Shown one piece after another: positions 8,913 to 17,506 of a DNA stretch of 64,000 bases. The stretch's first letter is position 1. Every line of letters begins with the position of its first letter. A program made the translations under genes and the position numbers. The notes beneath the pieces were generated by a model that was given only the letters and a program-made list of their open reading frames with translations, had not been told where the DNA came from and made no database searches. Origin of the DNA: Flavobacteriales bacterium UBA5040 (GTDB taxonomy: Bacteria; Bacteroidota; Bacteroidia; Flavobacteriales; Weeksellaceae). The stretch lies in contig DIBY01000022.1 of assembly GCA_002415135.1 (NCBI GenBank), positions 62,001 to 126,000 on the forward strand, read 5' to 3'.

Positions 8913-8920
8913 CAAATTTA
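8913..8920 (-). promoter_or_regulatory. Putative -7 box of the HAD gene
   Basis: On the minus strand this reads TAAATTTG, an exact TAnnTTTG match, 13 nt upstream of the HAD start codon at 8899. Confidence 0.4.
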
Positions 8921-8983
8921 GGAAAACAATTATTTACTTTTCTTAAAACCCTTTCAGTCTTTCAAAGGGTTCACGGGTTAGTT

Positions 8984-10339
8984 CTATTTTTGTAATTGTA
9001 AAATCCAGGAACTGATTTTGTCTAAAACTTTAGGTGAAAAAGTTTCTTCAATTTGTCCATACTCAGAAGGATTCCCTGTTTTTGCGGTTTGAAAAAGATG
9101 ATTTAGACCTTCAAATTCTACAATTTCGAAATTCTTATTTCCCGCTTTCGTCAGTGATTTTTTTATTCCTGCTAAATTTTCTTTTGCGGATACCTGCAGA
9201 TCCAAACTTCCATCAACTGCTAAAACAGGAATCTTAACTTTAGATAAATAATCGTCTGGATTAAACTTGATGAAATATTGAAACCAGGGTGACGACATTT
9301 GATCAATGTAAGCTGCTCTTTCTTGCGCAGACATGTTGGGGTAATTTTCCTGTAGATATTTTGTAAAATCAGCTTTGAAATCTTTCCCTTCATAGCGTTT
9401 GGCGTAAGTAAATGTTTTGGATTTTATGGCCAATACTTCATCAATCGCAGCTTGTGGTAAATTTGCACTTTCTGCAAGTTTTTTATTCTGATCCAAAGTC
9501 AACTCGATAATTGGAATTCCGGGAGCGGCCAGGAGAACCAGAAACTTTACCTTTTTGTTCGTATTCGCAACCATTGGCGCAATCATGCCACCTTCTGAGT
9601 GACCGATAAGACCGATGTTTTTGTATCCGTTTTTTACTAGATAATTAACTGCTGAATTAATATCGGTGGCGAAATCAGCGGAAGTAGCGTTCTCTTTGCC
9701 TTTCTCCGAACCGCCAATTCCACGATCATCTAAACGTAAAGTTGCGATCCCTTTTTTAGCCAAATAGTCTGCGATTACTAGAAACGGTTTGTGCTCGAAC
9801 ATTTCTTCGTTGCGATCCTGTGCGCCACTTCCTGTAATCATTACCAAAATGGGTTGATTTTTTTTAAAGTTTTTAGGAGAAGCGATGGTTCCGGCGAGTA
9901 GATTTCCTTCCGTGTCATTTTTAAAAGTAATATCTTCTGAATTATAGGAGAAGGGCGGCGTCGGAGTTTGCGGACGATTCACAACCGTAGTTTTTTCGTT
10001 TCTTGTAAGAATCAAAGGAAAGTTCAGTCCACTTTGCGTAAATGTTCCCTCAATTGTTGCAGCGTTCAATCTTCCTGCGAATGTAATTCCTAAATCAGGA
10101 GCGACAAATTTTAGTTCATTGTTTTCAAATAAAGTATTCTTTATCGGAATTCCTTTTGCTCCTTGCAATGGACTGTCGAAAGAAGATTTTAAATCATTTC
10201 CTACTTTTTCAATATGAACTACCAGCGGTAATGTTTGTCCCTGAACATCTAGTTTTCCATACCAGGAACCGGTAATGTTTTGGGAGAAAACATTTTGGAA
10301 CAATAATAACAACACGATGATGACGAGTTTTGTTTTCAT
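8984..10339 (-). CDS. Secreted alpha/beta hydrolase (S9-type esterase/peptidase)
   Basis: Exported serine hydrolase of 451 residues. A signal peptide (MKTKLVIIVLLLLFQNVFSQ, residues 1-20) is followed by a small beta-rich domain with GSWYGKLDVQGQTLPLVVHIE, then an alpha/beta hydrolase domain with LRLDDRGIGGSEKG, the nucleophile elbow GHSEGG near residues 243-248, the acid in VDGSLDLQV and the His in GLNHLFQ near residue 418. This layout is common in Bacteroidota as an esterase/dipeptidyl-peptidase-like protein of uncertain substrate. It is the third gene of a minus-strand operon behind the DUF2089 and YIP1 genes, 11 nt from the latter. Confidence 0.85.
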   Translation of the reverse strand: MKTKLVIIVLLLLFQNVFSQNITGSWYGKLDVQGQTLPLVVHIEKVGNDLKSSFDSPLQGAKGIPIKNTLFENNELKFVAPDLGITFAGRLNAATIEGTFTQSGLNFPLILTRNEKTTVVNRPQTPTPPFSYNSEDITFKNDTEGNLLAGTIASPKNFKKNQPILVMITGSGAQDRNEEMFEHKPFLVIADYLAKKGIATLRLDDRGIGGSEKGKENATSADFATDINSAVNYLVKNGYKNIGLIGHSEGGMIAPMVANTNKKVKFLVLLAAPGIPIIELTLDQNKKLAESANLPQAAIDEVLAIKSKTFTYAKRYEGKDFKADFTKYLQENYPNMSAQERAAYIDQMSSPWFQYFIKFNPDDYLSKVKIPVLAVDGSLDLQVSAKENLAGIKKSLTKAGNKNFEIVEFEGLNHLFQTAKTGNPSEYGQIEETFSPKVLDKISSWILQLQK

Positions 10340-10350
10340 GATAGTCTTTA

Positions 10351-10929
10351 TTAAAGGTTATTAATAAGAGTTTTAGAAAGAACTTCAGCAATAATTAAGA
10401 CGATTGCGAAATAGACATAGTATTGCCATTTCTTAAGATTGGTTGCGGTTCTAAATCCATTCACTAAAATGACAATCGAATAGATCAGAAAAATCATCAG
10501 CACAGATGAAGCTGCCAAAATAGAAAAGAGTTCCAGGGTTTCAAATTTTATATTTTCTAAATTGTCTTTGTTTGCTAAAGCTTTATCGCCTATGGTTTTG
10601 AAAACAGGCAGGTTGATCAATGGTCCGGAAATATAAATGGGAATCCGGTAAATCATTGAAATTGTTGCAATATCTACGAGCCTCGTTTTGGGATTGATTA
10701 TTTTTCCTAAAATTAAGAGGAGAATGAATACCATTAAGATATTGATCGCATTCTCTTTTAAAGACTCTAAAAGATTGATCTGTAATGGATGTGTGTCAAA
10801 TGCACCATCGAAGGTTAATGAAAAATAATGTCCAATTAAACTGCCTGCTATGACAGATAAAATTCCTAAGATCAGTAAAGATCTTTCAGAGAATTTCAAT
10901 AGAGGATTGAAAAAGTATTTCCAGTTCAT
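10351..10929 (-). CDS. YIP1-family integral membrane protein
   Basis: Inner-membrane protein of 192 residues with about five hydrophobic segments: residues 18-38, 63-80, 88-108, 133-155 and 168-186. The arrangement and the polar IYRIPIYISGPL loop fit the bacterial YIP1 family, whose role is unknown. It starts 1 nt after the DUF2089 stop and ends 11 nt before the secreted hydrolase, so the three genes form one transcription unit. A structural or sensing role for the operon is inference only. Confidence 0.7.
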   Translation of the reverse strand: MNWKYFFNPLLKFSERSLLILGILSVIAGSLIGHYFSLTFDGAFDTHPLQINLLESLKENAINILMVFILLLILGKIINPKTRLVDIATISMIYRIPIYISGPLINLPVFKTIGDKALANKDNLENIKFETLELFSILAASSVLMIFLIYSIVILVNGFRTATNLKKWQYYVYFAIVLIIAEVLSKTLINNL

Positions 10930-10930
10930 G

Positions 10931-11200
10931 CTAAAAAATTTTTAATTGTTTGATTTTTTCAATCAGATCATCCATTTTATTCCGCATGGTCGGATAGGAG
11001 AGTTCTGCTTGCTTGGCCATTTCTTTAATACTTCCGCTGGAGAGAAAAAACTCTAGAATAAAATCCTGCTCATCTCTACCTAACTTCAGATAAAGTGGTA
11101 AATCATAATTACCGTTGACTGTCGTGTCACAATGATTACATTTCATTTGACTTACATTCAGTGAACTATCACAACTTGGACAAAATATTGGAATTTTCAT
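10931..11200 (-). CDS. DUF2089-type zinc-ribbon/HTH regulator
   Basis: Small protein of 89 residues. An N-terminal zinc ribbon (CPSC and CNHC, about residues 7-26) is followed by a helical C-terminal half with SGSIKEMAKQAELSYPTMRNKMDDLI, which looks like a helix-turn-helix (about residues 55-82). This fits the DUF2089 family, likely DNA-binding. The frame is open 44 codons further upstream, but those codons run through two perfect dyads and two -7 boxes, so the ATG at 11200 (MKIPIFCPSC) is the start. It is the first gene of the operon with the YIP1 and hydrolase genes, and probably controls its own promoter. Confidence 0.8.
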   Translation of the reverse strand: MKIPIFCPSCDSSLNVSQMKCNHCDTTVNGNYDLPLYLKLGRDEQDFILEFFLSSGSIKEMAKQAELSYPTMRNKMDDLIEKIKQLKIF

Positions 11201-11218
11201 TGCTTTCTTGATGTTTGT

Positions 11219-11254
11219 TTTAACAAAGTTAAATATATCTTTAACAAAGTTAAA
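11219..11254 (-). promoter_or_regulatory. Twin TTTAACAAAGTTAAA dyads, promoter/operator of the DUF2089 operon
   Basis: Two identical 15-bp sequences, TTTAACAAAGTTAAA, lie at 11219-11233 and 11240-11254. Each is a perfect inverted repeat (TTTAAC/GTTAAA around AAA), and their repeat distance is 21 bp, two turns of the helix. On the minus strand each also contains TAACTTTG, an exact -7 box. Binding of a dimer at either dyad would therefore block the promoter. The nearer one lies 19 nt before the DUF2089 ATG. The regulator is inferred to be the DUF2089 protein itself. Confidence 0.65.
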
Positions 11255-11354
11255 AATAATATTGATATTGAAAAATTTTTGTTTAATAAATATCAAATTA
11301 ATTTTCACAGTTAAAATTGAATTGATGATCATCTTAAATTCATCTTGAAATTTT

Positions 11355-11362
11355 TATCTTTG
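11355..11362 (+). promoter_or_regulatory. Putative -7 box of speB
   Basis: TATCTTTG, an exact TAnnTTTG match, lies 37 nt before the agmatinase ATG and about 100 nt from the divergent DUF2089 promoter. Confidence 0.5.
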
Positions 11363-11399
11363 AATTTCTAAATAGTAAAAAACTATATTCAAAAATAAT

Positions 11400-12254
11400 A
11401 TGAAAACATACGCAGATATTCCAGAAGAATTCGGTCAGTTAGAAACCTCGAAAGTAATGCTCGTAACTGTTCCTTATGATGGAACTTCTACTTGGGGAAA
11501 AGGTGCTGACAAAGGTCCGGAACTTTTTTTAGACGCTTCTGAAAACATGGAATTGTACGATATTGAAACCAATACAGAACCGTATTTAGAAGGAGTTTAT
11601 CTAGCGGGAGATATCACTGAAAAATCTTCTCCTGAAGCCATGACCGAAGCGGTTTACAATAAAACCAAAGAACTTCTTGCAAACGAAGGAAAATTATTTA
11701 CTCTTTTTGGTGGTGAGCATTCGGTGTCGATCGGTTCTATTCGGGCGGTTGGTGAGAAGTATGAAAACTTGACGGTTTTGCAATTAGATGCACACACGGA
11801 TCTACGTCCGGATTTTCATGGTTCCACTTCTAATCATGCCTGTGCAGTTTATGAAGCCAGCCAAACACACAATTTGGTTCAGGTAGGAATCCGTTCTATG
11901 GATATTGAAGAAATGGAATATGTGAATAAAGAACAGTGTTTTTGGGCTCACCAAATTGCAAATAATGAAAACTGGATCAATGACGTTTTGGAAAAAGTTT
12001 CCGGAAATGTTTATATCACGATCGATCTGGATGCTTTCGATCCATCGATCGCTCCGTCAACGGGAACTCCGGAACCAGGTGGTTTACAATGGTATCCAAC
12101 TTTGGAGTTGTTGAGAAAAGTTTTTGAAAAATGTAATGTTGTTGCCTTTGATATTGTTGAATTAATGGATTCTCCGATGCCGAAACCGACTGCGTTTTTA
12201 GCTGCAAAATTGTATTATAAAATGTTAGCGTATTATCACATCAATAACAATTAG
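11400..12254 (+). CDS. speB: Agmatinase
   Basis: Manganese ureohydrolase predicted to cleave agmatine to putrescine and urea. The 284-residue protein has the metal ligands of the family: GGEHSV (about residue 103), DAHTDLR (about 125), and DLDAFDPSIAPSTGTPEPGG (about 205). The N-terminal VPYDGTSTWGKGADKGP is typical of agmatinase rather than arginase. Together with speA at 6627 it completes the arginine-agmatine-putrescine route. It has a promoter of its own and a bidirectional terminator shared with the convergent acetyltransferase. Confidence 0.92.
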   Translation: MKTYADIPEEFGQLETSKVMLVTVPYDGTSTWGKGADKGPELFLDASENMELYDIETNTEPYLEGVYLAGDITEKSSPEAMTEAVYNKTKELLANEGKLFTLFGGEHSVSIGSIRAVGEKYENLTVLQLDAHTDLRPDFHGSTSNHACAVYEASQTHNLVQVGIRSMDIEEMEYVNKEQCFWAHQIANNENWINDVLEKVSGNVYITIDLDAFDPSIAPSTGTPEPGGLQWYPTLELLRKVFEKCNVVAFDIVELMDSPMPKPTAFLAAKLYYKMLAYYHINNN

Positions 12255-12275
12255 AAAAAGATATATCAAAAATCG

Positions 12276-12305
12276 AAACCCATAGAAATTCTATGGGTTT
12301 TGTAT
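12276..12305. terminator. Bidirectional terminator between speB and the acetyltransferase
   Basis: Perfect 10-bp stem AAACCCATAG / CTATGGGTTT with a 5-nt loop. It has T-rich tails on both strands and lies between two convergent genes. Confidence 0.75.
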
Positions 12306-12306
12306 T

Positions 12307-12597
12307 TTAACGCTCTAATAAAATATCATCCACATCTTTCATTCTGTTCATGACGGAACGCGCGTAAGAGCAATGTGGATAAACTTTCCAGTTGTTTTCG
12401 CGGGCGAATTTGATTCCTTCTTCGACCAAATATTTCCCCATTCCTTTTCCTTCGAATTTTGAATGAACCAAGACGTAAGAAATGACTAATTTATTTTCGT
12501 CCGGGAAAATGGTGTAGGTTAATCTGCCTACTTCGTCCTCTTCCTTACTCAAAGTTAAAACGCCACCGTTTCCTGATCTGTTATTTTCGTATTTCAT
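12307..12597 (-). CDS. Small GNAT-like N-acetyltransferase
   Basis: Protein of 96 residues of the short GCN5-related acetyltransferase group (Acetyltransf_CG type, resembling YidJ and human GTLF3B-like proteins). The acetyl-CoA loop is visible in VHSKFEGKGMGKYLVEEGIKFAREN (residues 44-68), followed by the typical WKVYPHCSYARSVM. The family keeps a conserved Cys in the PxCxY motif, present here as HCSY. The substrate is unknown. The gene is transcribed towards speB and shares its terminator. Confidence 0.88.
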   Translation of the reverse strand: MKYENNRSGNGGVLTLSKEEDEVGRLTYTIFPDENKLVISYVLVHSKFEGKGMGKYLVEEGIKFARENNWKVYPHCSYARSVMNRMKDVDDILLER

Positions 12598-12686
12598 TGT
12601 AATCTTTTTTAGTTCCTTAAATTTAAGGAAAATAAATGGAAGAAAGATTTTCTAATTATAACTGATCTCGTTCGGATGCGATCATT

Positions 12687-12776
12687 GCAGCCCGACTTGA
12701 GTGGAGCTCTTTTTATGAAACGAAGTGGAATAATAAAGCGGGAATCTCGTCCCAAAGACGAGAGATTAGTCTGCCC
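12687..12776 (+). repeat. Dispersed repeat, copy A (GCAGCCCGACTTGA family)
   Basis: Begins GCAGCCCGACTTGAGTGGAG, then has CTCTTTTTATGAA and a GCGGGAATCTCGTCCC segment with an internal hairpin (CTCGTC 12746-12751 / GACGAG 12757-12762). It shares its opening 14 nt exactly with copies at 32037 and 37535 (reverse), and the following CTTTTT and CGG blocks in degenerate form. It fills the gap between the acetyltransferase and RDD genes and has no coding potential. Confidence 0.65.
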
Positions 12777-12786
12777 AAATCATCAT

Positions 12787-13539
12787 TTAAAAATCTTTTC
12801 CCGTGTAGAAATTATAGTCTTTAATGACGACGTTGATGAATTGGCGTTCGGTCATTTTGGTAGGATCGATTTCTAATTTTAGGATCTCTTTAATTTTGGT
12901 TGAGAGTTTTGAAACGACTTGACGGTCATCAATTTTTAATGCTTTTTGATAATTTTCTTTAATGATTCTTACATCGTTATCGGTTAAGGCGATCACTTGT
13001 GGGAAAAGCGGAATGTAATCTTCTTTGAGATTTTCTAAAATGGTATGTGAAATGTTTACTCGGTTTTTCAAGGAGATCACTGCGGTGCCAGAAGCAATTC
13101 CGCCCAGTCTTTGGTTGTGTTTAGAAACGATCATACTTACTAAACCGACCACGCCCGAATTGGAGAAAACATCGATCAACCTGAAAAACCAACGCATCAA
13201 ATAATCGCCGAAACTCGCCTGAAATCCGTCGATTTTTACCACTTTTATTTTGAGGAGTTTCTTGCCAAAAGTCTGTCCTTCCATGAGACTTTCGCTCACC
13301 AAAGTATAAATGTGAATCGGAATCGTCAGGATAATATAGACGGCCATTTGCGACCAACTATCGAGACTGTTGATATAGGAACTGAAATTAAACACTTTGA
13401 AAAGGAACCAAAAAAGAATCAGGACGTACGCTCCTTTAATGAGGAGATCTATAACAAAGGCCAAAATACGCTCGCCAATACTTGCGGTATTGAAATTTAT
13501 ATTTACATTTTGTGAAGTATTTATAGCGATCAGCGACAT
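12787..13539 (-). CDS. RDD-family membrane protein
   Basis: Membrane protein of 250 residues. The RDD domain spans about residues 15-145: GERILAFVIDLLIKGAYVLILF (first segment), a second segment near residues 60-80, then EGQTFGKKLLKIKVVKIDG and LMRWFFRLIDVF. The C-terminal third is soluble and charged. RDD proteins are thought to be transporters or membrane accessories. The gene is divergent from the SpoIIM-like gene with only 22 bp between start codons, and in related genomes it accompanies the same MoxR/DUF58 cluster. Function unknown. Confidence 0.82.
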   Translation of the reverse strand: MSLIAINTSQNVNINFNTASIGERILAFVIDLLIKGAYVLILFWFLFKVFNFSSYINSLDSWSQMAVYIILTIPIHIYTLVSESLMEGQTFGKKLLKIKVVKIDGFQASFGDYLMRWFFRLIDVFSNSGVVGLVSMIVSKHNQRLGGIASGTAVISLKNRVNISHTILENLKEDYIPLFPQVIALTDNDVRIIKENYQKALKIDDRQVVSKLSTKIKEILKLEIDPTKMTERQFINVVIKDYNFYTGKDF

Positions 13540-13561
13540 ATTTTTATTATTTTAGCATCGA

Positions 13562-14566
13562 ATGAGAGAGGTTGCGTTTATCAAACAAAATAAAGAAAAA
13601 TGGTTGGGAATCGAGCAGGTTATCGCTGGAAAAGTTAAAAAAAATCCAGATGATCTCTCGTCGCTGTATATCAATTTGGTGAATGACCTGTCGTTTGCAC
13701 AAACTTATTACCCAAAAAGCAAAACTACGGTTTATCTAAACAATCTTTCCTCACTTATTTTCCAAAGAATTTATAAAACCAAAAGGTCAGAACAAAACCG
13801 CCTGTTCGAGTTTTTTAAAACAGAGGTTCCGCTTTTGGTTCACCACTATCGAAGGTATTTATTTTATGCCTTTGGCTTCTTCATTCTATTTACGTTGATT
13901 GGTTTTATTTCAGCGTATTACGATAAAGATTTTGTCAGAATTATATTGGGTGACGAATATGTCAACAAAACCATTGAGAATATTGAAAAAGGAAATGCGG
14001 TCGGCGTTTATCAACAAGGTTCGAACTGGGGAAGTGCGATTGCCATTATTTTTAATAATCTAAAAGTTGGCGCTATTCTATTTATCTATGGCGTTTTTGG
14101 TGGCGTAGGAACTTTGTATGCGTTGCTGCAAAACAGTATCATGCTTGGTTCGTTTCAATATTTCTTCCATGAACATGGTGCGTTGAAAGAAAGTGCAAGC
14201 GGAATTTGGCTTCACGGCGTTTTCGAAATTTTCAGCATGGTGGTAGAAGCAATGGCGGGTTTGATTTTAGGTGCGTCAATTTTATTTCCGAAAACGTATT
14301 CGCGTTTTAATTCCTTTAAATTAGGTTTCAAAGATGCTTTTAAAATATTTTTAAGTACGGTTCCATTTACGATTGTCGCCGGAATTATCGAAGGTTATGT
14401 CACGAGATATGCTTTGGTAATGCCTGGATTTCTAAATGGACTTCTCATTTTCGGAACGCTTTCTTTGGTCGGTTATTATTATTTTATCTATCCTTATTTA
14501 GTAGCAAAAAAATTAAAAATAAATGATGCAATTTTATCAGAAACGAGACTTCGGAGCGTTCATTAG
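13562..14566 (+). CDS. Stage II sporulation protein M-like membrane protein (DUF95)
   Basis: Integral membrane protein of 334 residues: a soluble N-terminal 95 residues, then about six hydrophobic segments between residues 98 and 325. The SpoIIM/DUF95 pattern is visible in NLKVGAILFIYGVFGGVGTLYALLQNSIMLG and GIWLHGVFEIFSMVVEAMAG. In a non-sporulating bacterium the SpoIIM name is only a fold label. It is the first gene of a run of five overlapping or closely spaced genes that ends with MoxR and DUF58, a set associated with envelope or stress functions in Bacteroidota. Confidence 0.82.
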   Translation: MREVAFIKQNKEKWLGIEQVIAGKVKKNPDDLSSLYINLVNDLSFAQTYYPKSKTTVYLNNLSSLIFQRIYKTKRSEQNRLFEFFKTEVPLLVHHYRRYLFYAFGFFILFTLIGFISAYYDKDFVRIILGDEYVNKTIENIEKGNAVGVYQQGSNWGSAIAIIFNNLKVGAILFIYGVFGGVGTLYALLQNSIMLGSFQYFFHEHGALKESASGIWLHGVFEIFSMVVEAMAGLILGASILFPKTYSRFNSFKLGFKDAFKIFLSTVPFTIVAGIIEGYVTRYALVMPGFLNGLLIFGTLSLVGYYYFIYPYLVAKKLKINDAILSETRLRSVH

Positions 14567-15491
14567 CGACACGTTTGCTTTTTTCAAAGAGCACGGAAAG
14601 AACTATTTTAAAAATTATCTTTTGATCAATGGGATTTTATTAATTCTGATGGTGGTCATCTTCGTTTTTGGATATCGGGAATTATTCTCGCAAATGATGG
14701 GTTCCAACACCAGCGGACAAAATTATTATTTCGAAGCCTATTTTCAAGAGAATTCAGCGATGCTGATTTTAATATCAACAATTGTTTTCATTCTGTTTTT
14801 GGCCGTGACGATGGTTTCCTACTCGTATCCGATTTTATATTTGAAAAGGCTGAGTGAAACCGGAAATAAAAACATTAAAGCTGACGAAATTTTAAACGAT
14901 TTAAAAAGCAATATCGGACGGTTTTTAAAATTATTTCTCGGATTGTTTTTTATTGTAACTCCTTTGGCAATGATCGTTTTCGGAATATCGATCGTTTTAA
15001 TGTTCATCCTGATCGGATTTCTTTTATTGATATTACTAGGACCTGCGTTGATGAATGTCGTTAATTTTTTAATGTTCGATTATTTTAATACGAAGAAAGG
15101 TTTTTTTGAATCTTTAAGTTATGCCGTGAGGGCGCAATTCTCTTATAAAAACGGAAGAGAGAAATCTCCTTTTTGGAAATATTGGGGTTCAACCATTGTG
15201 ATGTATTTCATCATTCAAACGATTGCTTCGATTTTCACTATGATCCCAATGATGTTCATTTTTGGTGGAATGATGACCATTCCGGAAACTGGTGACTTGC
15301 AACAAAATCCTTTTGAAGGCCCGATGGGAATTTTCATTTTTATCTTGTACGGCGTGTCGCTTTTATTTTCATTTTTAATGATCAATGTGATCTTTGTAAA
15401 CTCTGGTTTGCAGTATTATGACAGCCGAACCGACCTTCATCGCAATATTGACTTATCAGAAATCGACACGATTGGCACCCATGAAATTTAG
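14523..15491 (+). CDS. Multispanning membrane protein of the MoxR/DUF58 cluster
   Basis: Protein of 322 residues with about five hydrophobic segments (residues 33-52, 82-103, 135-178, 225-255 and 278-305). The first 20 residues (FGAFISDTFAFFKEHGKNYFKNY) resemble membrane proteins annotated as DUF4013 or glycerophosphoryl-diester-phosphodiesterase membrane-domain-like, but I cannot fix the family. It overlaps the SpoIIM-like gene by 44 bp and the DUF4129 gene by 11 bp, so it is clearly part of the operon. Function unknown. Confidence 0.75.
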   Translation: MMQFYQKRDFGAFISDTFAFFKEHGKNYFKNYLLINGILLILMVVIFVFGYRELFSQMMGSNTSGQNYYFEAYFQENSAMLILISTIVFILFLAVTMVSYSYPILYLKRLSETGNKNIKADEILNDLKSNIGRFLKLFLGLFFIVTPLAMIVFGISIVLMFILIGFLLLILLGPALMNVVNFLMFDYFNTKKGFFESLSYAVRAQFSYKNGREKSPFWKYWGSTIVMYFIIQTIASIFTMIPMMFIFGGMMTIPETGDLQQNPFEGPMGIFIFILYGVSLLFSFLMINVIFVNSGLQYYDSRTDLHRNIDLSEIDTIGTHEI

Positions 15492-16269
15492 GATATTTTT
15501 CTTCATTTTTCTATTACAATTTATATCTGGAAATTCTCAGGAACTTCCGCCACCACCGATGTCTGGTTTAAAAGATTCTGTTGAAATTTACTATGACGAT
15601 CAATATTACACGGATTCTCTTTTAATTAAAAATCCTACGACCGATAATATTATTTTTCCAAAAAGTTTTGAAGAGAAATTTCAATCCAAATACAAAGGTG
15701 CAGATTACGATTACACGACGATAAAACCTAGAGAATCACTTTGGCAAAAGATTCAGAAAAGAATAATGAAAATTCTGGAATCTATTTTCGGTAAAGTTGA
15801 TCCCAACCAAACGGCTTCTTATGCGGAAAATATTATGCGGATTTTCACGGTCATTATCATCGGTTTTGTGCTTTACTTTTTAATTAAATTTTTATTGGGC
15901 AAAGACGGAAATTTCTTTTTCAGCAAGAAAAATAAGAAGATCAATATCGCCGATCAGGATCTTCAGGAAAATATTCACGAAATTAATTTTAGCGAAAGCA
16001 TCGAGAAATTCGAAAGACAGAATGATTACCGTTCCGCAGTTCGATATCAATTTTTATTGGTCTTAAAGAAACTGGCAGATAAAAAACTCATCAATTGGAA
16101 TCCCGAAAAAACAAATAAAGATTATCTGTCAGAGTTAAAAATCAAAGAATTAAAAATGGGTTTCAAAGAACTGGCTTATATTTTCGACTATGTTTGGTAT
16201 GGCGAATTTGAAGTTAATGAAGAAAGTTATACGCACTTCAAACAGAAGTTTTTAAATTTTAAGATATAG
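15481..16269 (+). CDS. DUF4129 domain protein
   Basis: Protein of 262 residues from the ATG at 15481: signal peptide (residues 1-20), a Pro-rich linker, an amphipathic stretch, one membrane segment near residues 119-141 (IFTVIIIGFVLYFLIKFLL), and a cytoplasmic DUF4129 domain at the C-terminus. That domain shows YRSAVRYQFLLVLKKLADKKLI, the TNKDYLSEL element and the FDYVWYGEFEVNEESYTHF ending typical of the family. DUF4129 proteins are regularly encoded beside MoxR and DUF58, as here. The 11-bp overlap with the preceding gene fixes the start; the frame from 15418 would overlap far more. Confidence 0.83.
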   Translation: MKFRIFFFIFLLQFISGNSQELPPPPMSGLKDSVEIYYDDQYYTDSLLIKNPTTDNIIFPKSFEEKFQSKYKGADYDYTTIKPRESLWQKIQKRIMKILESIFGKVDPNQTASYAENIMRIFTVIIIGFVLYFLIKFLLGKDGNFFFSKKNKKINIADQDLQENIHEINFSESIEKFERQNDYRSAVRYQFLLVLKKLADKKLINWNPEKTNKDYLSELKIKELKMGFKELAYIFDYVWYGEFEVNEESYTHFKQKFLNFKI

Positions 16270-16297
16270 AAGTGACTTTTCAGGGTTATAATAAAAT

Positions 16298-17455
16298 ATG
16301 AATAAAACATTCAAATTATATGGTTTAATTTTCATCATCGTGCTGGCGGTTTTGGCGTTGCTGGAACTCAGCAAATCCGAGGTGACCGATTGGCGTAAGA
16401 ATTTTGATGTGAATGAAAAGTCACCTTTTGGGTTGTATATCTTTAGCAAAGAGGCGAATCATCTTTTGAATAATAAAGTCAAACGAACCGATCTTTCGCC
16501 GTATGATTTCTATAAAACCCAAAAATTAAAACCACATAATATTTTAATTATAGAATCTAAATTAGATTCTGAATCCTGGAATAAAATCCTGGAGAACGTA
16601 GAAAAAGGTTCCGATGCGATGGTTATTGCGGGATCTTTTAGTGCAGACATCGCCGATTCGCTTGCCTTCACTACCACCACAATAAGTTTTGAAGATTCTA
16701 ATTTATTGTTATTGACAGACACTAAGTTCGCACGTGATTCTTTAAAAATAGATAAACTGCCTTCCGGAAAAGGGTTTGACCTGATTATGGAAAAGGATGA
16801 GATTTTGGGCAAAGAAGTAAGCGATCTGAAAATGGCCAATTTCATTAAAGTTAATCATGGTAAAGGTCATCTTTATTTGCATTTAGAACCGTTGATGCTC
16901 ACCAATTATTATTTATTAAAACCCGGAAATGAAAAATATGTTCAGGATGTATTTTCTTATCTTCCCGATCGTGAAACGGTTTGGTTTTCTGGTGCCAATA
17001 AAAATGTTGCCGAGTCTCGCTCGTCGTTGCGATTTATTTTAGCCAATCCTGGATTGCGGTATGCTTGGTGGTTATTATTAGGCGGACTTTTATTGTTTAT
17101 CATTTTTAATGCGAAAAGGAAACAAAGGATTGTTCCCATCATCGAACTCAAGAAAAATAAATCGGTTGAATTTGTAAAAAGCATTGGGAATTTATATTTA
17201 CAGGAAGGTGATTTCCACGATATGATGGCGAAGAAAGCGCAATACTTTCTGAATCGTGTCAGAATGGATTTGATGATCGATACCAAAGATTTAGATGAGA
17301 AGTTTATTCATCTTCTTCATTTGAAAACAGGAAAAAGTGTGGCGAAGATCACCGAAGCCACCGAATTGATCAAGAAAGGACAGGATCCTTATGCAAGCGT
17401 GATGCAGGCAGATTTAATAAGAATGAATAAATTGTTAGACGAAATTTTACTTTAA
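16298..17455 (+). CDS. DUF4350 domain protein
   Basis: Protein of 385 residues anchored by an N-terminal membrane segment (residues 7-24) and a second one near residues 254-271 (YAWWLLLGGLLLFIIF). The intervening periplasmic region contains NEKSPFGLYIFSKEANHLL and a GxG-rich fold like the DUF4350 family, which is related to GATase-like domains. The C-terminal cytoplasmic region is helical. It lies between the DUF4129 and MoxR genes, 28 nt and 51 nt away, in the usual order for Bacteroidota. No catalytic residues can be assigned. Confidence 0.78.
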   Translation: MNKTFKLYGLIFIIVLAVLALLELSKSEVTDWRKNFDVNEKSPFGLYIFSKEANHLLNNKVKRTDLSPYDFYKTQKLKPHNILIIESKLDSESWNKILENVEKGSDAMVIAGSFSADIADSLAFTTTTISFEDSNLLLLTDTKFARDSLKIDKLPSGKGFDLIMEKDEILGKEVSDLKMANFIKVNHGKGHLYLHLEPLMLTNYYLLKPGNEKYVQDVFSYLPDRETVWFSGANKNVAESRSSLRFILANPGLRYAWWLLLGGLLLFIIFNAKRKQRIVPIIELKKNKSVEFVKSIGNLYLQEGDFHDMMAKKAQYFLNRVRMDLMIDTKDLDEKFIHLLHLKTGKSVAKITEATELIKKGQDPYASVMQADLIRMNKLLDEILL

Positions 17456-17506
17456 AATTACAGCAATTTAAAATTGAAATAGAATACCATTGAACCCAAT
17501 ATAATT

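Noticed and set aside
11201..11332. A longer DUF2089 protein starting at 11332
   Set aside because: The extra 44 codons run through the double dyad and both -7 boxes and are rich in Ile, Asn and Phe without family similarity.
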